Shown here piece after piece: positions 27,938 to 36,954 of a stretch of 64,000 nucleotides of DNA. Positions within the stretch are counted from its first letter, which is position 1. The number at the start of each line of letters is the position of its first letter. Source of the stretch: Clostridium thailandense (GTDB lineage: Bacteria > Bacillota > Clostridia > Clostridiales > Clostridiaceae); contig NZ_JAEEGC010000041.1 of NCBI RefSeq assembly GCF_019207025.1, positions 1-64,000 of the forward strand, given 5' to 3'. The translations under genes and the position numbers were made by a program. The notes beneath the pieces are model-generated. The model was not told the origin of the DNA. It saw only the letters and a program-made list of their open reading frames with translations, and ran no database searches.

Positions 27938-28492
27938 ATGAAAATGAAGTATTATTTAGTAGCTTTATTTGATAAAGGGTCATATTCGTATATTGAAGAA
28001 ATGCAAAAAAGTATATGTAAAAAATATAAGATATATAAAAACATGCCTGTTCTTCATATAACTTTAGAAATTATAGGAGATCCAGACATAGAGAAATTAA
28101 GTAAGGTAATCTCAGATATACTAAAACCATATAAAAAATTTAAGGTAGAGCTTAATGGTGCGTTGTGTTTTGATCCACCATATAAATCTGTAAACTTGAA
28201 GGTAGAAAGCAAAGGATATATTATCAGATTAGCTAGAAACATAAATGATACATTGAAACTGCATGGATTTGATGTCAGGGATAATATTGAAAACTGGGAT
28301 TTACACATATCTTTAGCTAATACTAATTATGCGGTAAGAGAGTGGACTAGTAAGGAATATATTGCGGCATGTGAAAGTACAAAAAAAGATAATTTTCACA
28401 GAATGGCTAAGATAGATAGAATAGAACTTTGGAAACCTATAAATAATAAGAAAGAAATGGTTGTGAAAAGCTTTTCTCTAAGAGATTTCTAG
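27938..28492 (+). CDS. 2H phosphoesterase (2'-5' RNA ligase-like)
   Basis: A protein of about 184 aa with the two His-x-Thr/Ser motifs of the 2H superfamily, HIT at 40-42 (VLHITLEI) and HIS at 124-126 (DLHISLAN). Members hydrolyse cyclic nucleotide or 2'-5' linkages, or ligate RNA in vitro. The native substrate is unknown. Start at ATG 27938, with GGGGG about 11 bp upstream; TTG 27920 is in frame but unsupported. Monocistronic with a strong terminator. Confidence 0.8.
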   Translation: MKMKYYLVALFDKGSYSYIEEMQKSICKKYKIYKNMPVLHITLEIIGDPDIEKLSKVISDILKPYKKFKVELNGALCFDPPYKSVNLKVESKGYIIRLARNINDTLKLHGFDVRDNIENWDLHISLANTNYAVREWTSKEYIAACESTKKDNFHRMAKIDRIELWKPINNKKEMVVKSFSLRDF

Positions 28493-28512
28493 ATAAAAAA
28501 TCTAGCAAATAT

Positions 28513-28556
28513 AAAAGAGTCATTGAACTTAATTAAGGTCAATGACTCTTTTTATT
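28513..28556 (+). terminator. Terminator after the 2H phosphoesterase gene
   Basis: A 14-bp stem AAAAGAGTCATTGA/TCAATGACTCTTTT (28513-28526/28539-28552) runs into TTTATTTTTA. Confidence 0.9.
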
Positions 28557-28593
28557 TTTAAAATTAGTTGATGAAAAAGTTTTCAAAAAAATA

Positions 28594-28622
28594 TTGACAT
28601 AGTATTATTACTAATATAAAAT
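28594..28622 (+). promoter_or_regulatory. Promoter of the ribose operon
   Basis: TTGACA (28594-28599), 17-bp spacer, TAAAAT (28617-28622); an alternative -10 TATAAA at 28615 would give a 15-bp spacer. A LacI-type operator follows at once. Confidence 0.7.
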
Positions 28623-28624
28623 AA

Positions 28625-28653
28625 AGTTAACCGGTTTATTAAACCGGTTAACT
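28625..28653. promoter_or_regulatory. Doubly symmetric LacI-type (RbsR) operator
   Basis: A perfect 29-bp palindrome with arms AGTTAACCGGTTTA and TAAACCGGTTAACT around a single T. Each arm is itself a pseudo-palindrome centred on ACCGGT (TTAACCGGTTTA and TAAACCGGTTAA), so two LacI-family sites lie 13 bp apart just downstream of the -10 box. RbsR, encoded at the end of the cluster, is the natural ligand-responsive repressor. Assignment is by inference. Confidence 0.75.
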
Positions 28654-28682
28654 AGAAGTTTGAGTATTATAGAGGTGAATAT

Positions 28683-29615
28683 ATGAATAGAATTTGTATT
28701 TTAGGTAGCATAAATATGGACTTGGTGTTGAGAGTTGATAGAATGGTGAAGTCAGGAGAAACCATATTATCAAAGGACTATAAGAAAATTTCTGGTGGTA
28801 AAGGTGCAAATCAAGCAGTTGCTGCTAAAAGATTAGGTTGTAATGTATGCTTTATAGGAAAAGTTGGCGACGATGAAAACGGTTACCAGTTGATGAAAAT
28901 CCTTGAGAAGGATCAAATAGATATAAGTAACATTAAATATAGTAAAAGTTCTCCAACTGGCATGGCAATAATTACAGTTGACGACAGTGGAAGCAATTCA
29001 ATAATAGTTATCCCAGGAGCTAACATGGAAATTAGTGAAAAAGATATAGAAGAAGCTGAGGAAATAATAAAAAATTCAAAACTACTTATTGCTCAGTTTG
29101 AAACTCCGCTAGAAAGCATAATTAATGCATTTAGAGTCGCGAAAGCCAATGGTGTAACGACTATTTTAAATCCAGCTCCAGCAAAGAAGGTACCAGATGA
29201 ATTGTTAAAGCTTACAGATATTATAATCCCGAATGAAACAGAAGCTTTTGATCTTACAGGTGTTAAGGTGGAAGATATTGAAGGCGTCAAAAAAGCTGCA
29301 AAGGTTTTTGTGGAAAAAGGAGTAAAGTTTGTAATAATAACTTTAGGAGAAAGAGGGGCAGCGTTGCTAGATGATGAAAAGCTAAGTATTGTGCAAGCTC
29401 ATAAGGTAAAAGCAATAGATACTACAGCTGCAGGAGATAGCTTCATAGGGGCATTGGCAAGTAAATTGCAAAGTGAAGATAAAATAGACTTTGAAACAAT
29501 TGAAAGAGCCATTAAATTCTCTAATAAGGTTTCCTCGATTGTAGTACAAAGACAAGGAGCTCAACCGTCGCTTCCACATTTAGAAGAGGTTATAAGTGAA
29601 TATGGGGAGGAATAG
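28683..29615 (+). CDS. rbsK: Ribokinase
   Basis: PfkB-family kinase that phosphorylates imported D-ribose to ribose 5-phosphate. The 310-aa protein has the N-terminal GSINMDLVLRVD and GGKGANQAVAAKRLG signatures, and the C-terminal DTTAAGDSF with the catalytic Asp. First gene of the operon, with GAGGTG before the ATG. It feeds the prs reaction encoded at 59351. Confidence 0.95.
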   Translation: MNRICILGSINMDLVLRVDRMVKSGETILSKDYKKISGGKGANQAVAAKRLGCNVCFIGKVGDDENGYQLMKILEKDQIDISNIKYSKSSPTGMAIITVDDSGSNSIIVIPGANMEISEKDIEEAEEIIKNSKLLIAQFETPLESIINAFRVAKANGVTTILNPAPAKKVPDELLKLTDIIIPNETEAFDLTGVKVEDIEGVKKAAKVFVEKGVKFVIITLGERGAALLDDEKLSIVQAHKVKAIDTTAAGDSFIGALASKLQSEDKIDFETIERAIKFSNKVSSIVVQRQGAQPSLPHLEEVISEYGEE

Positions 29616-29618
29616 AAA

Positions 29619-30014
29619 ATGAAAAAAACAGGACTACTAAATTCAGAAATATCTGCAATTATATCACAAATGGGACATACAGAGAGCATGGCTATAGGGG
29701 ATTGTGGTTTACCTATTCCAAAAGAAACTAAGAGAATAGATTTAGCACTTATAAAAGATATACCTACGTTCATAGGGACTTTAAAAGCGGTACTTACGGA
29801 ACTTCAAATAGAAGAAGTAGAACTAGCTAAAGAAACTATGGAAGTTAGTCCAGATTTATATGAAGAAATAAAAAAAGAAATTGGAAATGTAAAAATAACT
29901 TTAATAACACATGAAGAGCTTAAGTGCAAATTAAAGGAGTGTAAGGCGGTTATAAGAACTGGAGAACAAACACCTTATGCAAATATAATCTTAAAATCGG
30001 GAGTTGTGTTTTAA
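29619..30014 (+). CDS. rbsD: D-ribose pyranase
   Basis: Interconverts pyranose and furanose forms of ribose so that ribokinase can use it. The 131-aa length is typical. [22 protein letters not shown] (conserved active-site His20), DCGLPIP and the C-terminal [14 protein letters not shown] are all recognisable RbsD blocks. It starts 3 bp after the rbsK stop with GGGGAGG inside the rbsK end. Confidence 0.95.
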   Translation: MKKTGLLNSEISAIISQMGHTESMAIGDCGLPIPKETKRIDLALIKDIPTFIGTLKAVLTELQIEEVELAKETMEVSPDLYEEIKKEIGNVKITLITHEELKCKLKECKAVIRTGEQTPYANIILKSGVVF

Positions 30015-30037
30015 AAAGTTTTTTAGGAGGAAAGAAT

Positions 30038-31537
30038 ATGGAAGACAAAAAGCCGCTTTTAGAAATGGTGGGCATATCTAAGTCCTTTCCTGGAGTAAAG
30101 GCTCTACAAGATGTCAATTTAAAAGTACATGGTGGAGAGGTAATAGCATTACTTGGAGAAAATGGAGCTGGAAAATCTACATTAATGAAGATATTAAGTG
30201 GTGTCTACAAAAAGGACGAAGGAAAGATTTTTATTGAAGAAAATGAAGTTGACATACAAGGCATTAAGCATGCTGAAAGGTTAGGAATAACAATTATACA
30301 TCAAGAGCTAAGTGTACTTCCTAATTTAACAGTTTCAGAAAATATATTTTTAGGGAATGAAAAGTTTGATAAGGGTACAAGAAAAATAGATAAGAAATGG
30401 ATGAGAGAAAGAAGTTTAAGTTTTTTAAAACAAATAGGTTCAAATATAGATCCAGATACTTTAGTAAAAAATATAAATGTAGGCGAAATGCAAATGATTG
30501 AAATTGCAAAAGCTTTAACCAAAAACTCCAGTATTATAATAATGGATGAACCAACAACTGCACTTACAGATGTAGAAACAAGAAATTTATTTTCAGTAAT
30601 CAGAAAATTGAGAGAAAAGGGTATAGCTATTGTTTATATATCTCATAGAATGGATGAAATTTTTGAAATTTGTGATTCTATTACAGTATTAAGAGATGGA
30701 AAGTATGTTGGGCATGTTGAGACCAAAGAAGTAACTAAAGATGAACTAATTACGATGATGGTAGGAAGAAAGCTTGAAGATCAATTTCCTTATAAAGATG
30801 TAGAAAAAACAAAGGTTTTATTGAAAGTTGATAACATATCATTAAAAAATAGAGTTAAAGATGTAAGTTTTCAAGTTAAGGCAGGAGAGATACTAGGTGT
30901 TGCAGGCCTTATGGGAGCTGGAAGAACTGAACTCGCAAAGACTATTTTTGGAGATTATAAGAAAAGTTCTGGTGAAATTTATGTGGAAGGAGAAAAAGTT
31001 AATATAAATTCACCCAAAGATGCAATTGAATATGGGATTTCTTATTTATCTGAAGATAGAAAAAAAGAAGGGCTAATCTTAGGTATGTCAGTAAGAGAAA
31101 ATATGACTATATCTAACTTAAAAAGCTATGAAAAAGGATTTAAGAGATTAAATAGAAAAATAGAGAAAGAAGAAGTTGATAAATATATAAAAAAACTTTC
31201 AATTAAAACTCCACATCAAGAGCAAATGATGAAAAACCTTAGTGGTGGGAATCAGCAGAAGGTAATAATTGCAAAATGGCTTATGCTTTTACCTAAGGTT
31301 TTAATAATAGATGAACCTACAAAAGGAATAGATGTAGGTGCGAAGAAAGAGATATATGAAGTTCTAAACGAACTTAAAAGTGCTGGAAAAGCTGTCATTA
31401 TGATTTCTTCTGATATGCCAGAGTTAATCGGGGTAAGCGATAGAGTGATAGTAATGCATGAAGGAAAACTTACTGGTGAATTAAATAGAGATGAGCTTAC
31501 ACAAGAAAATATAATGAAGTATGCAGTGGGAATTTAA
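30038..31537 (+). CDS. rbsA: Ribose ABC transporter ATP-binding protein
   Basis: Fused double ATPase of the sugar importer, 499 aa. The N-terminal half has a full Walker [10 protein letters not shown] (about 40-48), and Walker [12 protein letters not shown]. The C-terminal half has the usual degenerate P-loop GLMGAGRTE with signature LSGGNQQKV and Walker [11 protein letters not shown]. It works at the inner face of the membrane with RbsC. Confidence 0.95.
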   Translation: MEDKKPLLEMVGISKSFPGVKALQDVNLKVHGGEVIALLGENGAGKSTLMKILSGVYKKDEGKIFIEENEVDIQGIKHAERLGITIIHQELSVLPNLTVSENIFLGNEKFDKGTRKIDKKWMRERSLSFLKQIGSNIDPDTLVKNINVGEMQMIEIAKALTKNSSIIIMDEPTTALTDVETRNLFSVIRKLREKGIAIVYISHRMDEIFEICDSITVLRDGKYVGHVETKEVTKDELITMMVGRKLEDQFPYKDVEKTKVLLKVDNISLKNRVKDVSFQVKAGEILGVAGLMGAGRTELAKTIFGDYKKSSGEIYVEGEKVNINSPKDAIEYGISYLSEDRKKEGLILGMSVRENMTISNLKSYEKGFKRLNRKIEKEEVDKYIKKLSIKTPHQEQMMKNLSGGNQQKVIIAKWLMLLPKVLIIDEPTKGIDVGAKKEIYEVLNELKSAGKAVIMISSDMPELIGVSDRVIVMHEGKLTGELNRDELTQENIMKYAVGI

Positions 31538-31567
31538 ATTTTATATTAGTACAGAGGAGAATGAAAT

Positions 31568-32497
31568 ATGGAAAAGGATATTAAGAGGTTACTCTTTAAA
31601 TACAAATCTTTAATAGGCTTAATATTGCTTTGTGTAGTTATATCATTTGTTACGCCTAGATTTCTAACTGTAGCAAATATATTAAACGTATTTACACAGG
31701 TTTCTGTTAACGCAATAATTGCAGTAGGCATGTGCTTTGTAATTTTAACAGGAGGAATAGATTTGTCAGTAGGATCTATTTTAGCTATAACAGGGGCTGT
31801 AGCTGCAACATTAGTTAAAAGTAATACAAATGTATTAGTAACTATTATTGTAGTTCTAATAATAGGAGGATTAATTGGCTTATTTAATGGTTTTTTAGTT
31901 TCAAAAGGTAAAATTCAAGCATTTATAGTAACCTTAGCAAGTATGACGATATTTAGAGGGGTAACTTATGTTTATACTAATGGAACGCCAATCTCAGGAT
32001 TAGGTTCAAATTTTACTTTTATAGGTAATGGAAAGTTAATGGGTATGCCTGTACCAGTCATATTAATAGTAATTGTAGTTTTGGTTGCTTGGTATGTATT
32101 AACTCAAACTAGATATGGTAGATACGTATATGCAGTAGGTGGAAATGAAGATTCAGCAAGATTATCTGGTATAAATACAGATAAAATCAAAACTTTAGTT
32201 TATGTTATAGTTGGAGCAACATCAGCACTTAGTGGAATTGTAGTAACAAGTAGGATAGGATCAGCATCTCCTAATGCAGGTTCTGGCTTTGAATTAGATG
32301 CTATTGCAGCAGTTGTACTTGGCGGAACAAGTCTCGCAGGTGGAGAAGGATCAGTAATTGGAACAATTATAGGCGCAATGATTATAGGTGTGCTAAATAA
32401 TGGACTAAACTTAATGAATGTATCACCATTTTATCAGCTAATAGTTAAAGGTTTTGTAATATTACTGGCTGTTATTCTTGATAAGAAAAATAAATAA
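31568..32497 (+). CDS. rbsC: Ribose ABC transporter permease
   Basis: A 309-aa integral membrane permease with about eight to ten hydrophobic helices. ILTGGIDLSVGSILAI and AVVLGGTSLAGGEGSV are typical of the RbsC/XylH sugar-permease family. The gap to rbsA is 30 bp with GAGGAG before the ATG. Confidence 0.94.
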   Translation: MEKDIKRLLFKYKSLIGLILLCVVISFVTPRFLTVANILNVFTQVSVNAIIAVGMCFVILTGGIDLSVGSILAITGAVAATLVKSNTNVLVTIIVVLIIGGLIGLFNGFLVSKGKIQAFIVTLASMTIFRGVTYVYTNGTPISGLGSNFTFIGNGKLMGMPVPVILIVIVVLVAWYVLTQTRYGRYVYAVGGNEDSARLSGINTDKIKTLVYVIVGATSALSGIVVTSRIGSASPNAGSGFELDAIAAVVLGGTSLAGGEGSVIGTIIGAMIIGVLNNGLNLMNVSPFYQLIVKGFVILLAVILDKKNK

Positions 32498-32542
32498 GTT
32501 GAAAATTTAAATTTATATAAAACTTAAGGAGGAATTAATATT

Positions 32543-33463
32543 ATGAAAAGAACACGTTTGACTATGTTATCACTAGCTTTAACTGGTATAATTGCTATGG
32601 CAGGATTTACCGGATGTGGAAACAAGGCAGAGCAGCAGGGGGCACAAGGTGGAGACAAGAAAAAAATAGGAATGGTGGTATCAACATTAAATAACCCATT
32701 CTTTGTGTCAATGAAAGATGGTGCGACTAAAAAGGCAAAAGAATTAGGATATAATTTAGTAGTTGTGGATTCTCAGAATGATGCAAGTAAAGAACGATCT
32801 AATGTAGATGACCTTCTACAACAAGGGGTTGCAGCTATAATTATAAACCCAACAGATAGTGATGCAGTTGGAAATTCTATTAAAGCAGCAAATGATAAAA
32901 AAATACCAGTTTTAACTGTAGATAGAAAAGCTAATACAGGTGATGTTGTTACCCACATTGCTTCAGATAATGTTAAGGGTGGAAAAATGGCAGCAGATTT
33001 TATATTAGAAAAATTAGGTGGCAAGGCTAATATTGTTGAACTTCAAGGATTACCAGGAGCATCTGCTACAAGAGATAGAGGTAAGGGATTCCATGAAGGA
33101 GTAGATAACAAAGCTAATGTTAAAGTTGTTGCAAGCCAAGCAGCTGATTTTGACAGACAAAAGGGATTAAATGTAATGGAAAACATAATGCAAGCTACAC
33201 CACAATTTGACGCAGTATTTGCTCATAATGATGAAATGGCACTAGGTGCGGTTAAAGCTTTAAAAGGTAAGAAAGTTTTAGTTGTTGGTTTTGATGGCAA
33301 TGATGACGCTAAGAAGGCTGTTGAAAGTGGAGATATGGCAGCTACAGTTGCACAACAACCAGATTTAATGGGAAGCCTAGCGGTTGAAAATGCCGTAAAA
33401 GTTATAAAAGGTGAATCGGTACAAAAAGAAATACCAGTAGATTTAAAACTTATAAAGAAATAA
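32543..33463 (+). CDS. rbsB: Ribose-binding lipoprotein
   Basis: Extracellular solute-binding protein, 306 aa. The lipoprotein signal peptide ends GFTGC (about Cys25) and is followed by a Gln/Gly-rich tether. The type I periplasmic-binding fold is seen in [29 protein letters not shown] and [22 protein letters not shown] precedes the ATG. A hairpin follows the stop, which may set the expression ratio with rbsR. Confidence 0.94.
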   Translation: MKRTRLTMLSLALTGIIAMAGFTGCGNKAEQQGAQGGDKKKIGMVVSTLNNPFFVSMKDGATKKAKELGYNLVVVDSQNDASKERSNVDDLLQQGVAAIIINPTDSDAVGNSIKAANDKKIPVLTVDRKANTGDVVTHIASDNVKGGKMAADFILEKLGGKANIVELQGLPGASATRDRGKGFHEGVDNKANVKVVASQAADFDRQKGLNVMENIMQATPQFDAVFAHNDEMALGAVKALKGKKVLVVGFDGNDDAKKAVESGDMAATVAQQPDLMGSLAVENAVKVIKGESVQKEIPVDLKLIKK

Positions 33464-33467
33464 TTCA

Positions 33468-33498
33468 TAAAATCCAGGGTGATATGCCCTGGATTTTA
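33468..33498 (+). terminator. Hairpin/terminator between rbsB and rbsR
   Basis: A 12-bp stem TAAAATCCAGGG/CCCTGGATTTTA (33468-33479/33487-33498) with a TGATATG loop. The U-tract is within the stem, so termination may be partial or the hairpin may protect the rbsB mRNA end. Confidence 0.65.
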
Positions 33499-33561
33499 TA
33501 AAATATAGTGTATAATAAATATATAATTTAGTGGAAAAATTTAAAGGCATGAGGGATTATA

Positions 33562-34560
33562 ATGAAGAAAGTAACAATGCTTGATATTGCTAAAATGGCA
33601 GGAGTATCTAAGGCAACTGTTTCAATGGTTTTAAGTAAGCGTGATCATAGTATAAGTGAGGAAACAAAAAATAAAGTATTAGATTTAGCTAAGGAAATGA
33701 ACTATATTCCAAATTCTTTAGCAAGAAGCCTAAGTACAAAACGAACAGGAACAATAGGAATAATTCTTCCGGATATTACAAATCCATTTTTTTCTTCTAT
33801 TGCAAGAGCCATTGAGGATGAAGCTAGCCTGCTAGGATATAATGTAATTTTTTGTAATACAGATAGTGAAATTAATAAGGAAGAAAAATATATAAAATTG
33901 CTTATTAGCAAGTTGGTAGATGGAGTTATATTTATAGCAGGGGGAGAAAGTGAAAATAGCGTTATAATGCTTAAAAACAATAATGTCCCTTTTGTACTTG
34001 TGGATAGATATATTGATACTCATGAAGAGGAGTATGGAGTATATGCTTTAAATAAGGAGGGTGTATTGCAAGGTATAGAATACCTATATAATAAAGGCAA
34101 TGAGAGAATAGCCTTTGTAAAAGGGCCAAAGAACCTTGAGCTTTCTAGACAAAGATTAGATGGATATGAGTATTCTATGAATAAGTATGGTATATATAAT
34201 AAGAAACTAATTTTTGAAGGGGATTTCACTATAGAGGGAGGCATTAAGGCTACAAAAGAAATATTGAAGAGCATAGACGAAATAGATGCTATATTTTATA
34301 GCAATGACGCAATGGCTCTGGGTGGAATAAAAGTATTGCTGAAAAATGGATTTAAGGTACCAGAAGATATAAGAGTTCTTGGATTTGATAACATTGAAAT
34401 ATCAGAAATCTTTGAGCCAGAGTTAACTACTGTAGCCCAACCTATTTATGAAATGGGAAAACAATCCTGTAAGTTACTTATAGATGTAATAAAAGGAAAT
34501 AAAGTTGAAAATAAACAAATATACTTTCAAACAAAAGTTATAGTTAGAGAAACGTCGTAA
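33562..34560 (+). CDS. rbsR: LacI-family ribose operon repressor
   Basis: A 332-aa LacI/GalR regulator. The N-terminal HTH (MLDIAKMAGVSKATVSMVL) and hinge helix (NSLARSLSTKRT) precede a ribose-binding-protein-like core (GTIGIILPDITNPFFSSIARAIEDEA). Its position directly after rbsB and the LacI-type operator at 28625 identify it as RbsR. It may be transcribed by read-through from the rbs promoter, giving feedback; a separate weak promoter is possible. Confidence 0.9.
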   Translation: MKKVTMLDIAKMAGVSKATVSMVLSKRDHSISEETKNKVLDLAKEMNYIPNSLARSLSTKRTGTIGIILPDITNPFFSSIARAIEDEASLLGYNVIFCNTDSEINKEEKYIKLLISKLVDGVIFIAGGESENSVIMLKNNNVPFVLVDRYIDTHEEEYGVYALNKEGVLQGIEYLYNKGNERIAFVKGPKNLELSRQRLDGYEYSMNKYGIYNKKLIFEGDFTIEGGIKATKEILKSIDEIDAIFYSNDAMALGGIKVLLKNGFKVPEDIRVLGFDNIEISEIFEPELTTVAQPIYEMGKQSCKLLIDVIKGNKVENKQIYFQTKVIVRETS

Positions 34561-34599
34561 TAAAAGATACCCATGCAAATTGCACGGGTATCTTTTATT
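34559..34599. terminator. Bidirectional terminator between rbsR and the glutamine synthetase gene
   Basis: AATAAAAGATACCC pairs with GGGTATCTTTTATT, with an inner TGCA/TGCA stem and AAT loop. It overlaps the rbsR stop codon and the glutamine synthetase stop, and has U-rich ends on both strands. Confidence 0.88.
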
Positions 34600-36499
34600 A
34601 TTCTATATCAATTAAGTTTTTTCTGTAACTAATATATAAGTCTCTTAATTCTTTCATTTTTGCATCCAATTCTATTTGAAGATTTGATACTTCATCATAA
34701 TTCTCAGCTTCAGTAGCATCGCTTATCCTTGTAAACAAACTTTTAGTTGAGTAAGTGTCTTTTAACAAATATAATCTTAATGCATTAATTTTTTCCCAAT
34801 TAGCTACATCAAGATCTAAAGCTCTTTCAGCACTGTGAAGTTTCTTAAAGCCTCTAATTTCATTAGCATAATCGGAAACTATTCTTGAATTGATTTCAGT
34901 TAGCCATCTTCTTTCTACACCAATACGGAAACTATTAAGGATTTTTTCTGTAAATACATCACCAGCTTTTAATACTGCAACTTTTTCTGGGTATTTACCA
35001 AATGCTGATGTATTTTCATAAACTGTAGCAGGTGCTTTACCGAATAATTTTGATCTTTCTTCGTCAGTGAAATCTTCAAATACATCTTCTTCACTTCTGT
35101 AAGCTCTATCTTTTTCAAGATATGCAGCATCTTCTCCAGCAGATTTTGAAAGTTCAGCAAGTAAAGCATCTTCTGTCTTTTTATTTTCTATAGCATAATT
35201 TATACCATCCATTGAAGTAGTAAATAATGCGGCTAACGCTAAATAGGTATTTGTAAATGGATTTGGAGCTCTAAGCTCAAATCTTGTTGAAAGTGGGTTT
35301 GCAAGATCCCTAATAACACCAAGTAATATGGTTCTATTTCTTGAAGGAACTTCAACAGAATGTCCTAGTGATGTAACTATACATACTGGAGCCTCGAATC
35401 CAGGTTTCAATCTTCTTAAGGAATCATTAGTAGCAGATACAATTGGATTAATAACTTCATAATTCTTTAATATACCCATTAGAGAACCATAACCATATAT
35501 ACTTAAGAAGCTACTGTTAGTTGAAGCATAAAGGTTAAATCTTTTACCATTCTTCAGTTTTAAAGCAATACTCAAGTGAGTGTGTTCTCCACTTCCAGCA
35601 ACTCCATTTATTGGTTTAGCTAAGAATGTAACATCAAGTCCATATCTTCTGAAAGTTTCCTTTACTAATGATCTAACAAAAAGTTCGTTGTCTGCAGCTT
35701 GTACGGCATCAGCATATTTCCAATCAATTTCAAGTTGTTCCATAACGTGAGTAAGATCACCAGTTTCAGTTAAATGAGCTTTTACACCACCAACTTCTTT
35801 ATGACCCATTTCAGGTTCTAATCCATAAGCTTCCATTAATAGTAAAGTTTCTTCTAGAGCGGACCTTACAGCACCTTTAGTTCTAGTCCAGTACTGTTCT
35901 TGAAGGAATTGAGAAGTGAAAAGTTCTTGAACTTCAGCTTTGTCATCTGGAGTCTTTACCCAAAACTCAAGCTCAGTAGCAGCTGTAGCTACTACATCAT
36001 CAACATCATCAAAAGTGGCATTATAAGCAGATAATAATTCTGGATATTTTTTATATGAATCAAATAAGGAATCTTTAACAAGAGTTGTTGCAGCTTTTAG
36101 TATGTGTCTTGAGTCTACTGCATTGCCTTCATGAATTAAGAAACAAGGGATTCTTAATGTTCCAACTGGTCTATTAGTGTCTTCATACATAAGTTCAAAG
36201 TTATAATCTACAAACCAGTTAACATCTGTATCAGCTATCATATCAACTTTAGCATTGTTTAAAGTTGCAATTCCAGGAAGAACAACTGAGGAACCATCAG
36301 TTTGGATTGCTCCTTTTAAGAAACCAGAAATATCGTCCATGAAAATTTTCATAGGTATTCTTTCATCTGTATCATTTCCGGAAAGATCTATACCAACTAA
36401 AGATACAAATTTTATTTCAGGATGGTTAGTTAGGATTTCCTTTAAATCTTCTTGAGAATGTTTTTCTTTTGGTATTACGTAAAGTAAGTCTTTTAACAT
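34598..36499 (-). CDS. glnA: Large glutamine synthetase-family protein
   Basis: A 633-aa protein, much longer than the ~445-aa GSI-alpha enzyme and shorter than the ~700-aa GSIII of Bacteroides. The catalytic barrel is recognisable: ATELEFWV (metal Glu), HKEVGGVKAHL, the nucleotide/substrate block GSGEHTHLSIAL, RNRT and RFELRAPNP. A C-terminal extension of about 180 residues is helical and acidic. Clostridia carry such a long form; I cannot decide whether it makes glutamine or a related amide. AGGAGG lies before the ATG, and the promoter is just upstream. Monocistronic. Confidence 0.8.
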   Translation of the reverse strand: MLKDLLYVIPKEKHSQEDLKEILTNHPEIKFVSLVGIDLSGNDTDERIPMKIFMDDISGFLKGAIQTDGSSVVLPGIATLNNAKVDMIADTDVNWFVDYNFELMYEDTNRPVGTLRIPCFLIHEGNAVDSRHILKAATTLVKDSLFDSYKKYPELLSAYNATFDDVDDVVATAATELEFWVKTPDDKAEVQELFTSQFLQEQYWTRTKGAVRSALEETLLLMEAYGLEPEMGHKEVGGVKAHLTETGDLTHVMEQLEIDWKYADAVQAADNELFVRSLVKETFRRYGLDVTFLAKPINGVAGSGEHTHLSIALKLKNGKRFNLYASTNSSFLSIYGYGSLMGILKNYEVINPIVSATNDSLRRLKPGFEAPVCIVTSLGHSVEVPSRNRTILLGVIRDLANPLSTRFELRAPNPFTNTYLALAALFTTSMDGINYAIENKKTEDALLAELSKSAGEDAAYLEKDRAYRSEEDVFEDFTDEERSKLFGKAPATVYENTSAFGKYPEKVAVLKAGDVFTEKILNSFRIGVERRWLTEINSRIVSDYANEIRGFKKLHSAERALDLDVANWEKINALRLYLLKDTYSTKSLFTRISDATEAENYDEVSNLQIELDAKMKELRDLYISYRKNLIDIE

Positions 36500-36528
36500 A
36501 TAACATGACCTCCTAATAAAATATTATA

Positions 36529-36544
36529 AGAGTGTTTTCACTCT
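36529..36544. promoter_or_regulatory. 16-bp palindrome at the glutamine synthetase start site
   Basis: AGAGTG-TTTT-CACTCT (36529-36544) lies directly after the -10 box on the minus strand, over the expected transcription start. It can be an operator or a 5' mRNA hairpin. Confidence 0.45.
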
Positions 36545-36573
36545 AGTATTTAAAAAATAAGAAAAGTTGTCAA
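36545..36573 (-). promoter_or_regulatory. glnA: Promoter of the glutamine synthetase gene
   Basis: On the minus strand TTGACA (36568-36573), 17-bp spacer, AATACT (36545-36550). The repeat TCAAAATGA at 36570-36578 and 36592-36600 overlaps and precedes the -35, spaced 22 bp. Confidence 0.65.
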
Positions 36574-36890
36574 AATGAGAAATTTCAATAATCAAAATGA
36601 AAATTTTAATATATTCATGATTTTATAATTAATATGCATATATGTCAATAGAAAAGTGAAGGATAATAAAAAAAATTTTAAATAGTATATTTTTTATCAA
36701 ATTTACATTATATTAAAAACATAGGTCCAAAAAAATGAAAAATGAAATATTTGAAGCAGATTTTTTAAAGATAAAGTATTTATTAACAAAATAAAGATTT
36801 GCAACAAAATTAAACGAATATTCAGATTATTTATATTCAAGTGAATTGTATACATTTTCAATGAATAATTATTCAAAAGGAATATCGAGT

Positions 36891-36919
36891 TTGTATAATG
36901 TATATGTATATTATATAAT
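36891..36919 (+). promoter_or_regulatory. Promoter of murI with overlapping inverted repeat
   Basis: TTGTAT (36891-36896), 17-bp spacer, TATAAT (36914-36919). An imperfect inverted repeat built from TGTATATGTATAT and ATATACATATGTACA spans about 36898-36938, across the -10 and start site. Confidence 0.6.
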
Positions 36920-36954
36920 ATAAAATATACATATGTACACAATGAGGTGGTAAG

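Larger units (their letters stand above)
36500..36954. other. 455-bp intergenic region between divergent glutamine synthetase and murI
   Basis: Very AT-rich. It holds the glutamine synthetase promoter with a 16-bp palindrome and a 22-bp-spaced direct repeat at its left end, and the murI promoter at its right end. I see no ORF with a ribosome site and no known riboswitch in the middle 36610-36880. Confidence 0.6.

Noticed and set aside
36600-36942. Possible small gene in the glutamine synthetase-murI gap (a 79-codon minus frame)
   Set aside because: Composition follows AT content (Ile, Leu, Asn, Tyr), overlaps the murI promoter, no Shine-Dalgarno.
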